Virus record (IMG/VR): IMGVR_UViG_3300027736_002814
Location: 1 to 28,890 of that record
Source of the DNA: a virus
DNA length: 28,890 nt
Strand: one strand, 5' to 3'
The position numbers were made by a program, and so were the translations under genes. Positions 1 to 6,279 of the stretch are shown in pieces (within the stretch, counting starts at the first letter, position 1; every line of letters starts with the position of its first letter). The notes below the pieces were generated by a model. It was given only the letters and a program-made list of their open reading frames with translations. It made no database searches and was not told where the DNA came from.

Positions 1-692
1 AGGATTTTCTGTAACGCCCATGCGTAGCCACGTGTTTGTTGGGACAGACGGAACGCAGACTCGAACTCAGCACCGCCACGCGACGAGGTCTTGTTGTCCA
101 TGATCCATACAGCACCCGAGTCATGGATGGCAGCGTCGATACGCCCCGTGTAGATGACGTGAATGCTGGCGATATACATATCGTTCGTTGCAACGTGCGC
201 ATGCACTGGAATTGTGCAAAGCGGGATCTTAAACGGACGCTCGATGAAGGGTTCACCCTCATGCTGAACGACCTTGAGATGCCACTCGTCATGGGCATAG
301 CGTTCTTCGTACAATGCCAGCACAGCAAGCATACGCTCGGCAGTGCGGTGATCAGTTGGAGAACACGGGTATCGCATGAAGTGTTCCATGACTAGCTCAC
401 GCTGACGGGCAGTCACCGCTGGGCTGAACCCAGTGTATAAGCGAAGCTCTTCACATTCGTGAAAGAGTTTACCAAAGTCCGTCGCAGACGAGGGGCGGTC
501 GCTTTCGCGTGAGTGGATGAGATAGTTCTCACCCGCACGCGGGCAGTTGATATACTTCGAGATCGAAGAGTAGTCAATCTCAAGGATATAGTCGTTGGTT
601 TCGTTGATGCGTTGGAGAAGCTGACGCTTTGGATACGCAGGACGTGGTGCCGAGGTTGGCAATGGTATGGAGAATGATAGAGGATCAAACAT
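1..692 (-). CDS. PD-(D/E)XK nuclease, RecB/Cas4-like (3' end missing)
   Basis: The minus-strand frame opens with ATG at 692 and stays open to the window edge, giving about 230 residues with no C-terminus. Motifs in order fit the PDDEXK_1 (RecB/Cas4-type) nuclease fold: a CPR motif near residue 50, GKLFHE with a candidate metal-binding His at 78, GRID with Asp186, DNKTSS with Asp199 and Lys201 (the D-x-K of the active site), and QTRGY (Q219, Y223), the QxxxY motif of this superfamily. Such phage proteins are exonucleases in replication or recombination. The start overlaps the stop of the preceding small gene (ATGTTTGA), so the two are probably co-translated. A UvrD-like helicase lies about 3 kb upstream in the same array, so a helicase-nuclease partnership is plausible but inferred. 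No Cas4-type Cys cluster can be judged because the 3' end is absent. Confidence 0.85.
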   Translation of the reverse strand, partial: MFDPLSFSIPLPTSAPRPAYPKRQLLQRINETNDYILEIDYSSISKYINCPRAGENYLIHSRESDRPSSATDFGKLFHECEELRLYTGFSPAVTARQRELVMEHFMRYPCSPTDHRTAERMLAVLALYEERYAHDEWHLKVVQHEGEPFIERPFKIPLCTIPVHAHVATNDMYIASIHVIYTGRIDAAIHDSGAVWIMDNKTSSRGGAEFESAFRLSQQTRGYAWALQKI

Positions 693-921
693 CAGTTAGG
701 AGTTTAAGGTATTCAAGGGCTTGTGCGACGCTATCCTTTTTTAGAGGTTTCTTTTTTACTCCGTGGTTTACTACCGCTTCCTTTGCGAGCGTTGCTCGGC
801 GTGTCTGTGACGAGCTTCGTAGCACGGCGCATCTTTGGACGTACTCCATCAGTTGTTGGGGTGACATCAGATCCACTGGCTGCTCCAGCAACTCGTCGAT
901 CGGCATGTCGTTGAATGACAT
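685..921 (-). CDS. small early protein, unknown function
   Basis: This is a 78-residue protein starting at ATG 921. It is acidic and helical in its first half (DELLEQP, LMSPQQLMEYVQR) and basic in its second half (GVKKKPLKKD). The frame is open back to an ATG at 1014, but that extra part is low-complexity Ser/Thr/Gln and lies over the well-formed part of the neighbouring gene, so the start at 921 is preferred. Its stop overlaps the start of the nuclease gene, and the protein could act with it. Most of it overlaps the C-terminal tail of the 731-1201 gene in another frame. No family is recognised. Confidence 0.62.
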   Translation of the reverse strand: MSFNDMPIDELLEQPVDLMSPQQLMEYVQRCAVLRSSSQTRRATLAKEAVVNHGVKKKPLKKDSVAQALEYLKLLTDV

Positions 922-1201
922 CTGCGATGTCGGTGAAGTTTGCTCGCTCGAGGAGCAAGTCGAAGAGGACGTAGGTTGGGTGTCCGACTGTCCAAGCGGG
1001 GTCAATGGATTCATTATTGGTGAGTTCTAATTGTTTGAGGTGTTGTATGAAGCGGTGGAATAGTGTTGACAGGATCTTGTCTTGCAACCCTGTCATCATA
1101 GGGTAGAGTCGTTCGATGTATATGACATCGGCGACATCGACTCGGCAGTTGATAGCTTTGCGGTTGGGGTATGGGATGTGGTGGTATGGGTTCGTAGCCA
1201 T
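731..1201 (-). CDS. small early protein with basic tail, unknown function
   Basis: This is a 156-residue protein whose start overlaps the upstream stop as TAATG. The first ~105 residues look like an ordinary folded domain (YIERLYPMMTGLQDKILSTL, then YVLFDLLLERANFTDIADVI). The last ~50 residues are Ser/Lys/Arg-rich and disordered (SKPRSKKETSKKG), which could be a nucleic-acid-binding tail. That tail shares 191 nt with the next gene (685-921) in a different frame. Either both frames are expressed or the tail is only read-through of a frame whose true product ends earlier by frameshift. No family is recognised. Confidence 0.6.
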   Translation of the reverse strand: MATNPYHHIPYPNRKAINCRVDVADVIYIERLYPMMTGLQDKILSTLFHRFIQHLKQLELTNNESIDPAWTVGHPTYVLFDLLLERANFTDIADVIQRHADRRVAGAASGSDVTPTTDGVRPKMRRATKLVTDTPSNARKGSGSKPRSKKETSKKG

Positions 1202-1722
1202 TAGAACATTGTATAGTTACCTTGTTTGTTTAACATGACAGACACATTAGGATACTCTTCGGCTAGGACATTAGGGTCATAGTCGCGTTGAGGTGCGAAT
1301 ACTAATGTGAGGACTTCTCCTCCGTTGATAAGCGTTGCATATGCACGAAAGGTTGTTTCGGGAAAGTGCAGTCGCACTGGCTCAGTCCCCACTTCGCTCA
1401 CGTTAACAGCGGTGACGCTTCGGACTTTAGGTCCGATGTAGACTGAGTCTACGGTGTGGGAGATGATGACCTCGTCGAACCAACGGGCAAGATCTTGCAC
1501 GTCGATTGTCGAACAGAACTCAAACGCAATAGCACCACGCACTGCGTCACGTAAGCGTGAAGCAATGGTTGCGGGGGACATGTCGTCAGGTTTGATTGTA
1601 TATCCTTGTGGGTGCACAGCATATGCCGCTGCGACAATCTTTTCATACTTCTGCCACGCCGCATAAGTCGCACGTGGATTTCCTTTTAGTGACTCGGCAC
1701 TGACTCGGGTGAGTTTCTTCAT
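1201..1722 (-). CDS. hypothetical early protein (173 aa)
   Basis: This is a 173-residue ORF coupled on both sides: its ATG overlaps the upstream stop by 4 nt, and its TAA overlaps the next ATG as TAATG. It is of mixed alpha/beta composition with no membrane segment. The N-terminus is basic (MKKLTRVSAESLKG), the middle carries a predicted helix (TIASRLRDAVRGAIAFEF), and the C-terminal half looks like beta strands (RAYATLINGGEVLTLVFAP). No known motif is seen. The position between other small early genes suggests a role in replication or host takeover, but nothing in the sequence shows which. Confidence 0.75.
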   Translation of the reverse strand: MKKLTRVSAESLKGNPRATYAAWQKYEKIVAAAYAVHPQGYTIKPDDMSPATIASRLRDAVRGAIAFEFCSTIDVQDLARWFDEVIISHTVDSVYIGPKVRSVTAVNVSEVGTEPVRLHFPETTFRAYATLINGGEVLTLVFAPQRDYDPNVLAEEYPNVSVMLNKQGNYTMF

Positions 1723-1934
1723 TTTAATATAGCTAACGCTTTCTTGTGCATCGATGGTGTTCGAATGCGGGGTTTTTTTTGTGCTCGTTCTGCTTGCTGG
1801 GCAACGGCACGTAGCTGTGCCGCTTGTCCATAGTGACCTTTAAGAATGTACTCGAAGATCTTCTTATCGGTCAAAATTTTTCCACCACAATTATCGAACT
1901 GCGGTGAGCGTATAGAGGGTCGTTCAGTAGTCAT
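1719..1934 (-). CDS. small basic early protein (71 aa)
   Basis: The start is placed at ATG 1934 (MTTERPS), which overlaps the upstream stop by 11 nt. The open frame runs further upstream to 2033, but that part lies over the neighbouring gene and is poor in coding character. The protein contains a short helical segment (DKKIFEYILKGHYGQAAQLR) and a basic C-terminus (KKPRIRT, HKKALAILK). An eight-base A run on the coding strand (around 1780) encodes the QKKP stretch and could promote ribosomal slippage. The frame after it still encodes a sensible basic tail, so no frameshift is assumed. No family is recognised. Confidence 0.68.
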   Translation of the reverse strand: MTTERPSIRSPQFDNCGGKILTDKKIFEYILKGHYGQAAQLRAVAQQAERAQKKPRIRTPSMHKKALAILK

Positions 1935-2199
1935 CAGCGATTGCCTTGAGTTCTTTCCATAGTAACGCTTCGGCGAACTTTTCGTCTTTGGGTGAGAGTT
2001 CAAATGGTGAAGTTTTGAATATGTTTTTACCATCTACAACAACAGGCATAGCGTAGTATGCCATGATGTCGTAGAAATGTGCATGAACGCCGGGCTGTTC
2101 ACGCGTCTCGCGTTCGCCTGGGTCAAACTCAGCTTGGACAATGATGTCCAGTTCTTCGTCTCCGGCGTCGTTTGCAATGGTCATTTTGATTTCGATCAT
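1924..2199 (-). CDS. hypothetical early protein (91 aa)
   Basis: ATG 2199 (MIEIKMTIAND) is chosen because the frame upstream (to 2277) runs through a hairpin and a CA-rich leader and does not resemble protein. The leader just before the ATG is CA-rich (ACCAACACCAACACACC) with no Shine-Dalgarno. The product is acidic, with beta-like strands at the N-terminus (ELDIIVQAEFDPGE) and a helical C-terminus (KFAEALLWKELKAIADDY). It is coupled to the next gene by an 11-nt overlap. No known family. Confidence 0.72.
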   Translation of the reverse strand: MIEIKMTIANDAGDEELDIIVQAEFDPGERETREQPGVHAHFYDIMAYYAMPVVVDGKNIFKTSPFELSPKDEKFAEALLWKELKAIADDY

Positions 2200-2226
2200 A
2201 TGGGTGTGTTGGTGTTGGTTGTTTAA

Positions 2227-2262
2227 CTGAAAAGAAAATAGCCGGTCATTACGCAGACCGGA
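2227..2262 (-). terminator. possible rho-independent terminator or attenuator
   Basis: Read on the minus strand, CCGGTC, an 8-nt loop and GACCGG form a perfect 6-bp stem (2242-2261), followed by a T-rich run (TATTTTCTTTT). It lies after the stop of the 2322-2933 gene and just before the leader of the 2199 gene. It could therefore terminate or attenuate transcription between the two. The stem is short, hence moderate confidence. Confidence 0.45.
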
Positions 2263-2321
2263 ATGCGTGTAGTCCATGTATATTTAAGGTCGCCCCTCAC
2301 TACAATTCGACCATGAGCGGA

Positions 2322-2933
2322 CTATTCAGCCAGTGCGGACAGCGAAGACTTCTTCGCTTGTGCCGTGAGGTGCTTCTCGAGGGCTTGAATACCGCGAGCA
2401 AGCGACTCGATGGTGAGTTCGCCAGCCGCATCGCGTGCCAGCTTGTAGCCGGGAACACGAGCTTCGATGATCGCAGCCTTCTGCTCTTCCACGCCTTGGG
2501 CGAAGAAAGCGTTGGATGCGTCGAGCGTGCCCTGTGCAATCTTGCCACTGCCACCGGTGCGTTCGCCCTTTACATATAAGGGTTCGGACTGAGCGATGCC
2601 AGTGAACAGCGTCGCGAGCGTCGCACGATTGGCTTCGTCAGCCGCGAGGAACGCACGGAGATGGTCGTTGGTGCTGACGAGCACGTTTTTAATCGTGCCA
2701 TCCGCCTTGGTGGTGGAGGATTTCACTGCACGGGTGAAGCCCGAGAGGGCGACCGCTGCGCTGACCTTCGCGTAGACGCGTGGGTACTTGTTGCGGTAGC
2801 GGAGGTTGGACACTGCCTCGTCCACGACTGCGGCTTCGCCGATGATCTCACTGATCTCAGCGATCGTGGAGGGTTCGGTTTCGCTGACGGTGAACTCTCC
2901 GTCGAGGTAGTCGATGTCTGATGTATTAGCCAT
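2322..2933 (-). CDS. hypothetical early protein (203 aa)
   Basis: This is one of the larger unknowns of the leftward array, starting at ATG 2933 after an A-rich leader. The N-terminus is acidic (DIDYLDGEF, residues 7-15). The middle has a basic segment (RYRNKYPRVYAKVSAAVA) and an alanine-rich helical part (NDHLRAFLAADEANRATLATL). The C-terminus is again helical (ALEKHLTAQAKKSSL). No catalytic motif or membrane segment is seen. It is followed by a likely terminator, so it may be the last gene of a unit that begins near 3250. Function unknown; a DNA-associated role would be a guess. Confidence 0.8.
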   Translation of the reverse strand: MANTSDIDYLDGEFTVSETEPSTIAEISEIIGEAAVVDEAVSNLRYRNKYPRVYAKVSAAVALSGFTRAVKSSTTKADGTIKNVLVSTNDHLRAFLAADEANRATLATLFTGIAQSEPLYVKGERTGGSGKIAQGTLDASNAFFAQGVEEQKAAIIEARVPGYKLARDAAGELTIESLARGIQALEKHLTAQAKKSSLSALAE

Positions 2934-2945
2934 ATGGGTATTTCT

Positions 2946-3194
2946 TTAACTGCGTTGCACTGCTGGAGGATTGGCCTCCGTTGTTTGTAATCCACTTTCG
3001 GTGGGATCGGAATTAACCGTTTCGACAAGGGCTTTAGGCTCTTGTAAATCTGAGATGATTTGCACCACGCAATCGCATATGCGTGAGTGAAACCAGAAGA
3101 GGGATATTTGTGGGGGAACGTGGGCGAGCGCACTCATCGCCAGCTCAAGATGAGTGGCGTGGGTTTCGATTGCGGTCTGGAAAATGTCTTTCAT
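2946..3194 (-). CDS. hypothetical early protein (82 aa)
   Basis: The start is set at ATG 3194 (MKDIFQTAIETH). In-frame alternatives are ATG 3218 and GTG 3233, but these fall inside a 9-bp hairpin leader. The first two-thirds is helical (ATHLELAMSALAHVPPQ, CDCVVQIISDLQEPKALV) and the last third is polar and probably unstructured. It is the first gene after a candidate promoter at 3248-3269 and is followed after 12 nt by the 203-residue gene. No family is recognised. Confidence 0.66.
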   Translation of the reverse strand: MKDIFQTAIETHATHLELAMSALAHVPPQISLFWFHSRICDCVVQIISDLQEPKALVETVNSDPTESGLQTTEANPPAVQRS

Positions 3195-3206
3195 TGTGGT
3201 TGCTAT

Positions 3207-3243
3207 GCGGGAGGGCATGGATGAATTTACCACACCCTCCCGC
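3207..3243 (-). promoter_or_regulatory. leader hairpin before the 3194 start
   Basis: GCGGGAGGG (3207-3215) and CCCTCCCGC (3235-3243) form a perfect 9-bp stem with a 19-nt loop. The hairpin ends 12 nt before the ATG at 3194. No T-run follows on either strand, so a translational or RNA-stability role is more likely than termination. Confidence 0.5.
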
Positions 3244-3247
3244 CATT

Positions 3248-3269
3248 TGCAAATTAGATTCTAGATTCT
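3248..3269 (-). promoter_or_regulatory. candidate early promoter element, copy 1
   Basis: Read leftward, this 22-nt segment ends in AGAATCTAATTTGCA. It matches 19 of 22 positions of the segment at 9927-9948 on the plus strand. Each copy lies just upstream of a gene set in the direction of transcription. That placement suggests a shared promoter or activator site. It is neither a clear sigma70 promoter nor an exact Bacteroidota-type promoter. Confidence 0.4.
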
Positions 3270-3279
3270 TTTTCTAGGG

Positions 3280-3744
3280 CTAACCTTCCGAAGAAGTCTG
3301 TGCGGCAGCGGCTTGCTCCGCACTTTTGGGTTCGTTGCACTTGATCTTGCGTCGCACCTCTGTGCGTGCTTCTGTCGCAGGAACTTCGATGATCGTCTCT
3401 ACCAGCTGGCATGAGGGTGGCAGTTCACCCACTTCACACACGATAGAGAACTCTTCTGGCGTGTCACAGCGATATGTCACTACGCCCCGCTCACCATAGA
3501 CTGCGTATGATTTCTCCCAGCGTGGGCGTAACGCACGCAGAGGTGCGAATGCTTCACGCGTGGTGAGGTTGATGATGAGGTGATGTGAGGGTTCACTTGG
3601 GTAGAAGTAGCACAGCGTAATGCACTCTTTGGGGATTTGCTCAAGTGCTTCAAGCACTTCAGGGTATCCTGCGGAGAAGGCGCTAAGTGCGGTGTAGTGC
3701 TTTGCAATGGTGGCTTCGATTTGGTTTACGGTTGGAATTAACAT
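3280..3744 (-). CDS. hypothetical early protein (154 aa)
   Basis: This is a 154-residue protein starting at ATG 3744. The N-terminal ~45 residues are helical (QIEATIAKHYTALSAF, EVLEALEQIP), the middle is rich in predicted strands (CITLCYFYPS, HHLIINLTT), and the last ~25 residues are a low-complexity Ala/Ser/Glu tail. The start codon sits between two direct copies of a 14-nt sequence (AACCGTAAACCAAA on the coding strand), one inside the gene and one in its leader, which might be an operator pair. No family is recognised. Confidence 0.75.
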   Translation of the reverse strand: MLIPTVNQIEATIAKHYTALSAFSAGYPEVLEALEQIPKECITLCYFYPSEPSHHLIINLTTREAFAPLRALRPRWEKSYAVYGERGVVTYRCDTPEEFSIVCEVGELPPSCQLVETIIEVPATEARTEVRRKIKCNEPKSAEQAAAAQTSSEG

Positions 3745-3764
3745 ACTATTTTGGTTTACGGTTT
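3720..3764 (-). repeat. 14-nt direct repeat around the 3744 start codon
   Basis: TTTGGTTTACGGTT occurs twice on the plus strand (near 3719-3732 and 3750-3763), 30 nt apart. The ATG at 3744 lies between them. The 30-nt spacing is close to three helical turns, which could suit a dimeric DNA-binding protein, but chance local duplication is equally possible. Confidence 0.5.
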
Positions 3765-3791
3765 AGGTTTAATGGTGAATGGTTGTACTCA

Positions 3792-3830
3792 CCCTCCTGC
3801 GGAGGAGCATGGTGCCCCTCCGCAGACGGG
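3792..3830 (-). promoter_or_regulatory. strong hairpin between helicase C-part and the 3744 gene
   Basis: CTGCGGAGG (3797-3805) and CCTCCGCAG (3817-3825) form a perfect 9-bp stem with an 11-nt loop. CCC/GGG pairing outside a 2x2 internal loop extends it. It starts a few bases after the helicase stop. There is no T-run on the minus strand, so it is more likely an RNA processing or stability element than a classical terminator. Confidence 0.45.
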
Positions 3831-3838
3831 TACTTACC

Positions 3839-4477
3839 CTAGAACGCTTCTGTCTCGTCCCATGCATCGGACGTGATGTAGTACAACGACACGCGTGCCC
3901 GCGTGATCGCGACATATATCAGGTTCTTTTCCTGTTCGATTTGCCACGGCAACTTGGCGTAGCGTGATGGCATGAGCTTGAGCTTGTCGAGTAGGAACAC
4001 CGTATCGTACTCTAAGCCCTTGGCTTTATGGACGGTGGACAGCACCACGCGGTTGCCAACGTGGTCGTCGCTGAACAGCATTGAGATCTTTGCGTCCAGA
4101 TCCGAGATCGACTGAGAGTCCTCGTCAAGCGTGCGGATGAAGAACATCAGACACTCGTAGTGGTCTTCGATGCGTGTGGGATCACGCCCTTCAGACTCAG
4201 CTCGAACCGACTCGCGTAGCACCCATGTGCCGAGCTTGTCACGGAGATCCGTGAGGCTGACAGCCCGCATTTTCTTCACGGTGTTGGACAGGGCTACGCC
4301 CAAGTCCTTGCCAAGGATGATACACGGTATGTCACGATAAAGCATACCGTAAGCAAGGCTCACGAGTGGTGCTGTGTTGCGGCATAACACTGCCGTGTTG
4401 CGTCCGAAGGTCTCGCTTCGGTATTTGTCTAGGGTTTTAACCTCGCCCACTGGGGCGTCGGGATGTGCGGTGATCAT
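3839..4477 (-). CDS. UvrD/Rep-type helicase, C-terminal part (split gene)
   Basis: This 212-residue protein carries the C-terminal motifs of superfamily 1A helicases. They are motif IVa-like AVLCRNTAPL (residues 29-38), motif V STVHKAKGLEYD (147-158) and motif VI EQEKNLIYVAITRAR (181-195), which supplies the arginine finger. It lacks Walker A and B, so it cannot hydrolyse ATP alone and must act with the N-terminal part encoded at 4638-5480. Its first residues (MITAHPDAPVGEV) correspond to the segment that follows directly after motif IV in unsplit enzymes, so little or nothing seems lost at the break. ATG 4477 overlaps the stop of the 54-residue gene (ATGA), so the three ORFs are translationally coupled. 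Confidence 0.93.
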   Translation of the reverse strand: MITAHPDAPVGEVKTLDKYRSETFGRNTAVLCRNTAPLVSLAYGMLYRDIPCIILGKDLGVALSNTVKKMRAVSLTDLRDKLGTWVLRESVRAESEGRDPTRIEDHYECLMFFIRTLDEDSQSISDLDAKISMLFSDDHVGNRVVLSTVHKAKGLEYDTVFLLDKLKLMPSRYAKLPWQIEQEKNLIYVAITRARVSLYYITSDAWDETEAF

Positions 4478-4638
4478 CGGGTTTGTTTATACACTTCGGT
4501 TACTGTTATTTGTTTTACGTCCTCACGTTCCAGCCACTTCAAGGCTTCGTGCAGGACGTCTTGGATTTCGTTTTCGGTGCGTGGGATTATGCTGTGCGTA
4601 CGCACGATAATCCGCACTTCGTATATTTGCTCGGTCAT
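4474..4638 (-). CDS. 54-residue protein lying between the two helicase parts
   Basis: The ATG at 4638 shares its A with the TAA of the N-terminal helicase ORF (TAATG), and its TGA overlaps the ATG of the C-terminal ORF (ATGA). The product begins MTEQIYEVRIIVRTHS, consistent with a beta strand, followed by an acidic helix (ENEIQDVLHEALKWLERED) and a final strand (VKQITVTEVYKQ). It therefore looks like a small beta-alpha-beta fold. It is unrelated to helicase sequence. Its placement splits the helicase while keeping tight coupling of all three ORFs. Function unknown; it may be a helicase partner or a passenger. Confidence 0.8.
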   Translation of the reverse strand: MTEQIYEVRIIVRTHSIIPRTENEIQDVLHEALKWLEREDVKQITVTEVYKQTR

Positions 4639-5480
4639 TATTCGTATTTCTGTGCTTCTGCTACCACCGCTTGTGAACACCGATACGACACGCTGAGTGG
4701 GAGCGTTTCGCACGCGAACTGAGTCGCGATCTTGTCTAATGCATCTGAGTTTGCACCACGGAAACCATAGATGGCTTGGTGTGGATCGCCTACTGCGACC
4801 ACGCGTGAGCGTAGCCCTGTGATGCGGTGCAACACCGCCAACTGGATGTCGTTCGTGTCCTGGGCTTCATCAACGAAGACCCAATCGTATGTGCTGAAAG
4901 ACACGTTGAACACGACTGGCATGTACAACATGTCGTCGAAGTCGATCTCGTCAAACTTTCGGTTCGATGCTTCCAACACTGCGACTGCCACCTGACAGGC
5001 ACGACGCAGGTCGACGATGTCCAGGTCAAACCGCACCGCTAACTCACGTGCAAGGCTCGGCTCTGGGTTTTTCTCACACTGCCCTTTGAGTAGGGACACG
5101 AGCTTGATGACGGACGCGACGTCCGGATCGTCTCGATCCATGGCGTTGTACACTAACCGCATCACTTTGCGACCCTCGATCTTCACCTTGGGTTGGATGA
5201 GACCGCTTGCCCGTAGGGCACGGAAGCCCAGCGAGTGGAAGGTGCTGACCTGCACCCCGCGTGGGACTTTGGCGGACGCTTCCTCCGCATTACGTTTGTT
5301 GAACACCAGATACGCAATGCTCTGTGCCACCAGTGAGTCTTCGTCCTTCGGGATATACCCGAAAGAATGCATGATCGTGGTGGTCTTGCCACTGCCGGGA
5401 CAGGCAGACACAAGGATGTTGGTGCGGCTTGCCGCAATAGCCGTGAATATGGCAGACTGCTCTGGTGATGGACTCAGCAT
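4638..5480 (-). CDS. UvrD/Rep-type helicase, N-terminal ATPase part (split gene)
   Basis: This 280-residue protein contains the first half of an SF1A helicase in order. The motifs are a Q-motif (LSPSPEQSAI, 2-11), Walker A ACPGSGKTT (26-34), motif Ia (YLVFNKRNAEEA, 57-68), Ib (STFHSLG, 79-85), Walker B VDEAQDTN (203-210), motif III GDPHQAIYGFRGA (231-243) and motif IV SYRCS (265-269). The ORF stops 11 residues after motif IV (AEAQKYE), so motifs V and VI are missing and are found in the ORF at 3839-4477. The start at 5480 overlaps the upstream stop (ATGCTGA). The open frame reaches 5576, but the extra residues overlap the previous gene and look non-coding. Likely role: 3'-5' unwinding in replication or recombination after assembly with the second part. 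Confidence 0.95.
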   Translation of the reverse strand: MLSPSPEQSAIFTAIAASRTNILVSACPGSGKTTTIMHSFGYIPKDEDSLVAQSIAYLVFNKRNAEEASAKVPRGVQVSTFHSLGFRALRASGLIQPKVKIEGRKVMRLVYNAMDRDDPDVASVIKLVSLLKGQCEKNPEPSLARELAVRFDLDIVDLRRACQVAVAVLEASNRKFDEIDFDDMLYMPVVFNVSFSTYDWVFVDEAQDTNDIQLAVLHRITGLRSRVVAVGDPHQAIYGFRGANSDALDKIATQFACETLPLSVSYRCSQAVVAEAQKYE

Positions 5481-5701
5481 CGGAGACCTCCCAGCGGCTC
5501 GAGCGGGATGTGACACAACTGGGGGATTGAGTCGGTTCGTCCATCTCGGACGTGCGTCCGCCAAGTCGGCGGACAATCGTCGCCGAGGGCGATGACGACA
5601 CCGATCATCAGGTGGTGCTGGAGTTCCAGCCGTTCTTCTGGGGTCTTGCGGGTCGCCGCGAGGCGTCGGACTTCGTCCAGGATTAGTTCTAGTTTAGACA
5701 T
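5474..5701 (-). CDS. small early protein (75 aa)
   Basis: The start is at ATG 5701 (MSKLELILDEVRRLA); the frame further upstream runs through two perfect hairpins and is not credible protein. The N-terminal half is a charged helix or coiled coil (LDEVRRLAATRKTPEERLELQHHL). The C-terminus is less regular and has two Cys. Its stop overlaps the helicase start, so it is the first gene of the helicase set. No family is recognised. Confidence 0.7.
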   Translation of the reverse strand: MSKLELILDEVRRLAATRKTPEERLELQHHLMIGVVIALGDDCPPTWRTHVRDGRTDSIPQLCHIPLEPLGGLRC

Positions 5702-5745
5702 AAGTGATACATAACTGCGTTGTGGATGTCGCGGAATTGCTACCC

Positions 5746-5782
5746 ATCCCTTCAGCCTACAACACGCATAGGCTGAAGGGAT
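5746..5782. promoter_or_regulatory. perfect 14-bp hairpin in a 131-bp gap
   Basis: ATCCCTTCAGCCTA (5746-5759) pairs perfectly with TAGGCTGAAGGGAT (5769-5782) across a 9-nt loop. It lies between the stop of the 5833-6279 gene and the start of the 5701 gene, next to palindrome copy 1. There is no T-run on the minus strand. It may separate expression of the upstream genes from the helicase set. Confidence 0.6.
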
Positions 5783-5783
5783 A

Positions 5784-5817
5784 GGCGGTATTGTCCAGAG
5801 AATTGGACAATACCGCG
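5784..5817. repeat. dispersed palindrome GTATTGTCC-N8-GGACAATAC, copy 1
   Basis: This is the most perfect copy: a 13-bp stem with a 6-nt loop (5785-5797 with 5804-5816). The conserved core arms are GTATTGTCC (5788-5796) and GGACAATAC (5805-5813), 8 nt apart as in the other four copies. It is intergenic on the minus-strand array. Unlike the other copies, no start codon follows the right arm. Confidence 0.85.
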
Positions 5818-5832
5818 AAGCCCGCGAGAGCG

Positions 5833-6279
5833 TTAGGTGATTGGTTGCCACCCGAAACACTCGCATAGGAGGTCAATGATTTCGGGATTGACGGTGCGTA
5901 GGTGCGATAGCCACGTGATCGTGTCGTGGGCGTCCATGCCGTAGACCTTTGTCACCATGCGGATGGTGAGCCAATGCTCACGGACTTCGTCCCAAATGGG
6001 TTCACACTTGTTAAGTGCCGCCCGAGCTTCTATGGTGAGGTTAGCCAACATTCGGTCTGTGGGCGGAGTTTGTGGCAACTCTACCACCCTATAGTCTTCT
6101 GGGTGCGGGTTCCACTCCATTCGTGGAGTGGCGTAGCCGTTGGCGATGGCTGCAGCGGTGATCTGCCCGAAGCTCAGTTGGGTGGGGCTAAGCCCCGCGT
6201 GGGTGGCGACGCTGCCTGTTTTGAGGCAGGTTACGATGTAGGTGCGGATGGTGGTCATGTTGTTGGTGTTGTTGTTCAT
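5833..6279 (-). CDS. hypothetical early protein (148 aa)
   Basis: The ATG at 6279 overlaps the upstream stop (ATGA); a second ATG seven codons in (6258) is an alternative. The first codons are Asn/Thr-rich and CA-rich in DNA (MNNNTNNMTT). A helical C-terminal half carries Trp and acidic residues (EPIWDEVREHWLTIRMV, then HDTITWLSHLRTV). No membrane segment or known motif. It is the last gene before a gap with two strong hairpins, so it may end a transcription or processing unit. Confidence 0.77.
   Translation of the reverse strand: MNNNTNNMTTIRTYIVTCLKTGSVATHAGLSPTQLSFGQITAAAIANGYATPRMEWNPHPEDYRVVELPQTPPTDRMLANLTIEARAALNKCEPIWDEVREHWLTIRMVTKVYGMDAHDTITWLSHLRTVNPEIIDLLCECFGWQPIT

Noticed and set aside
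413-688. 91-codon minus-strand ORF inside the nuclease gene
   Set aside because: It is an alternative frame within the region encoding the GKLFHE motif of the nuclease; Ser/Thr/Arg-rich shadow.
4474-5480. Helicase broken by a simple sequencing frameshift
   Set aside because: The two halves are separated by about 160 nt that encode a well-formed, doubly coupled ORF; a single indel would not produce this.
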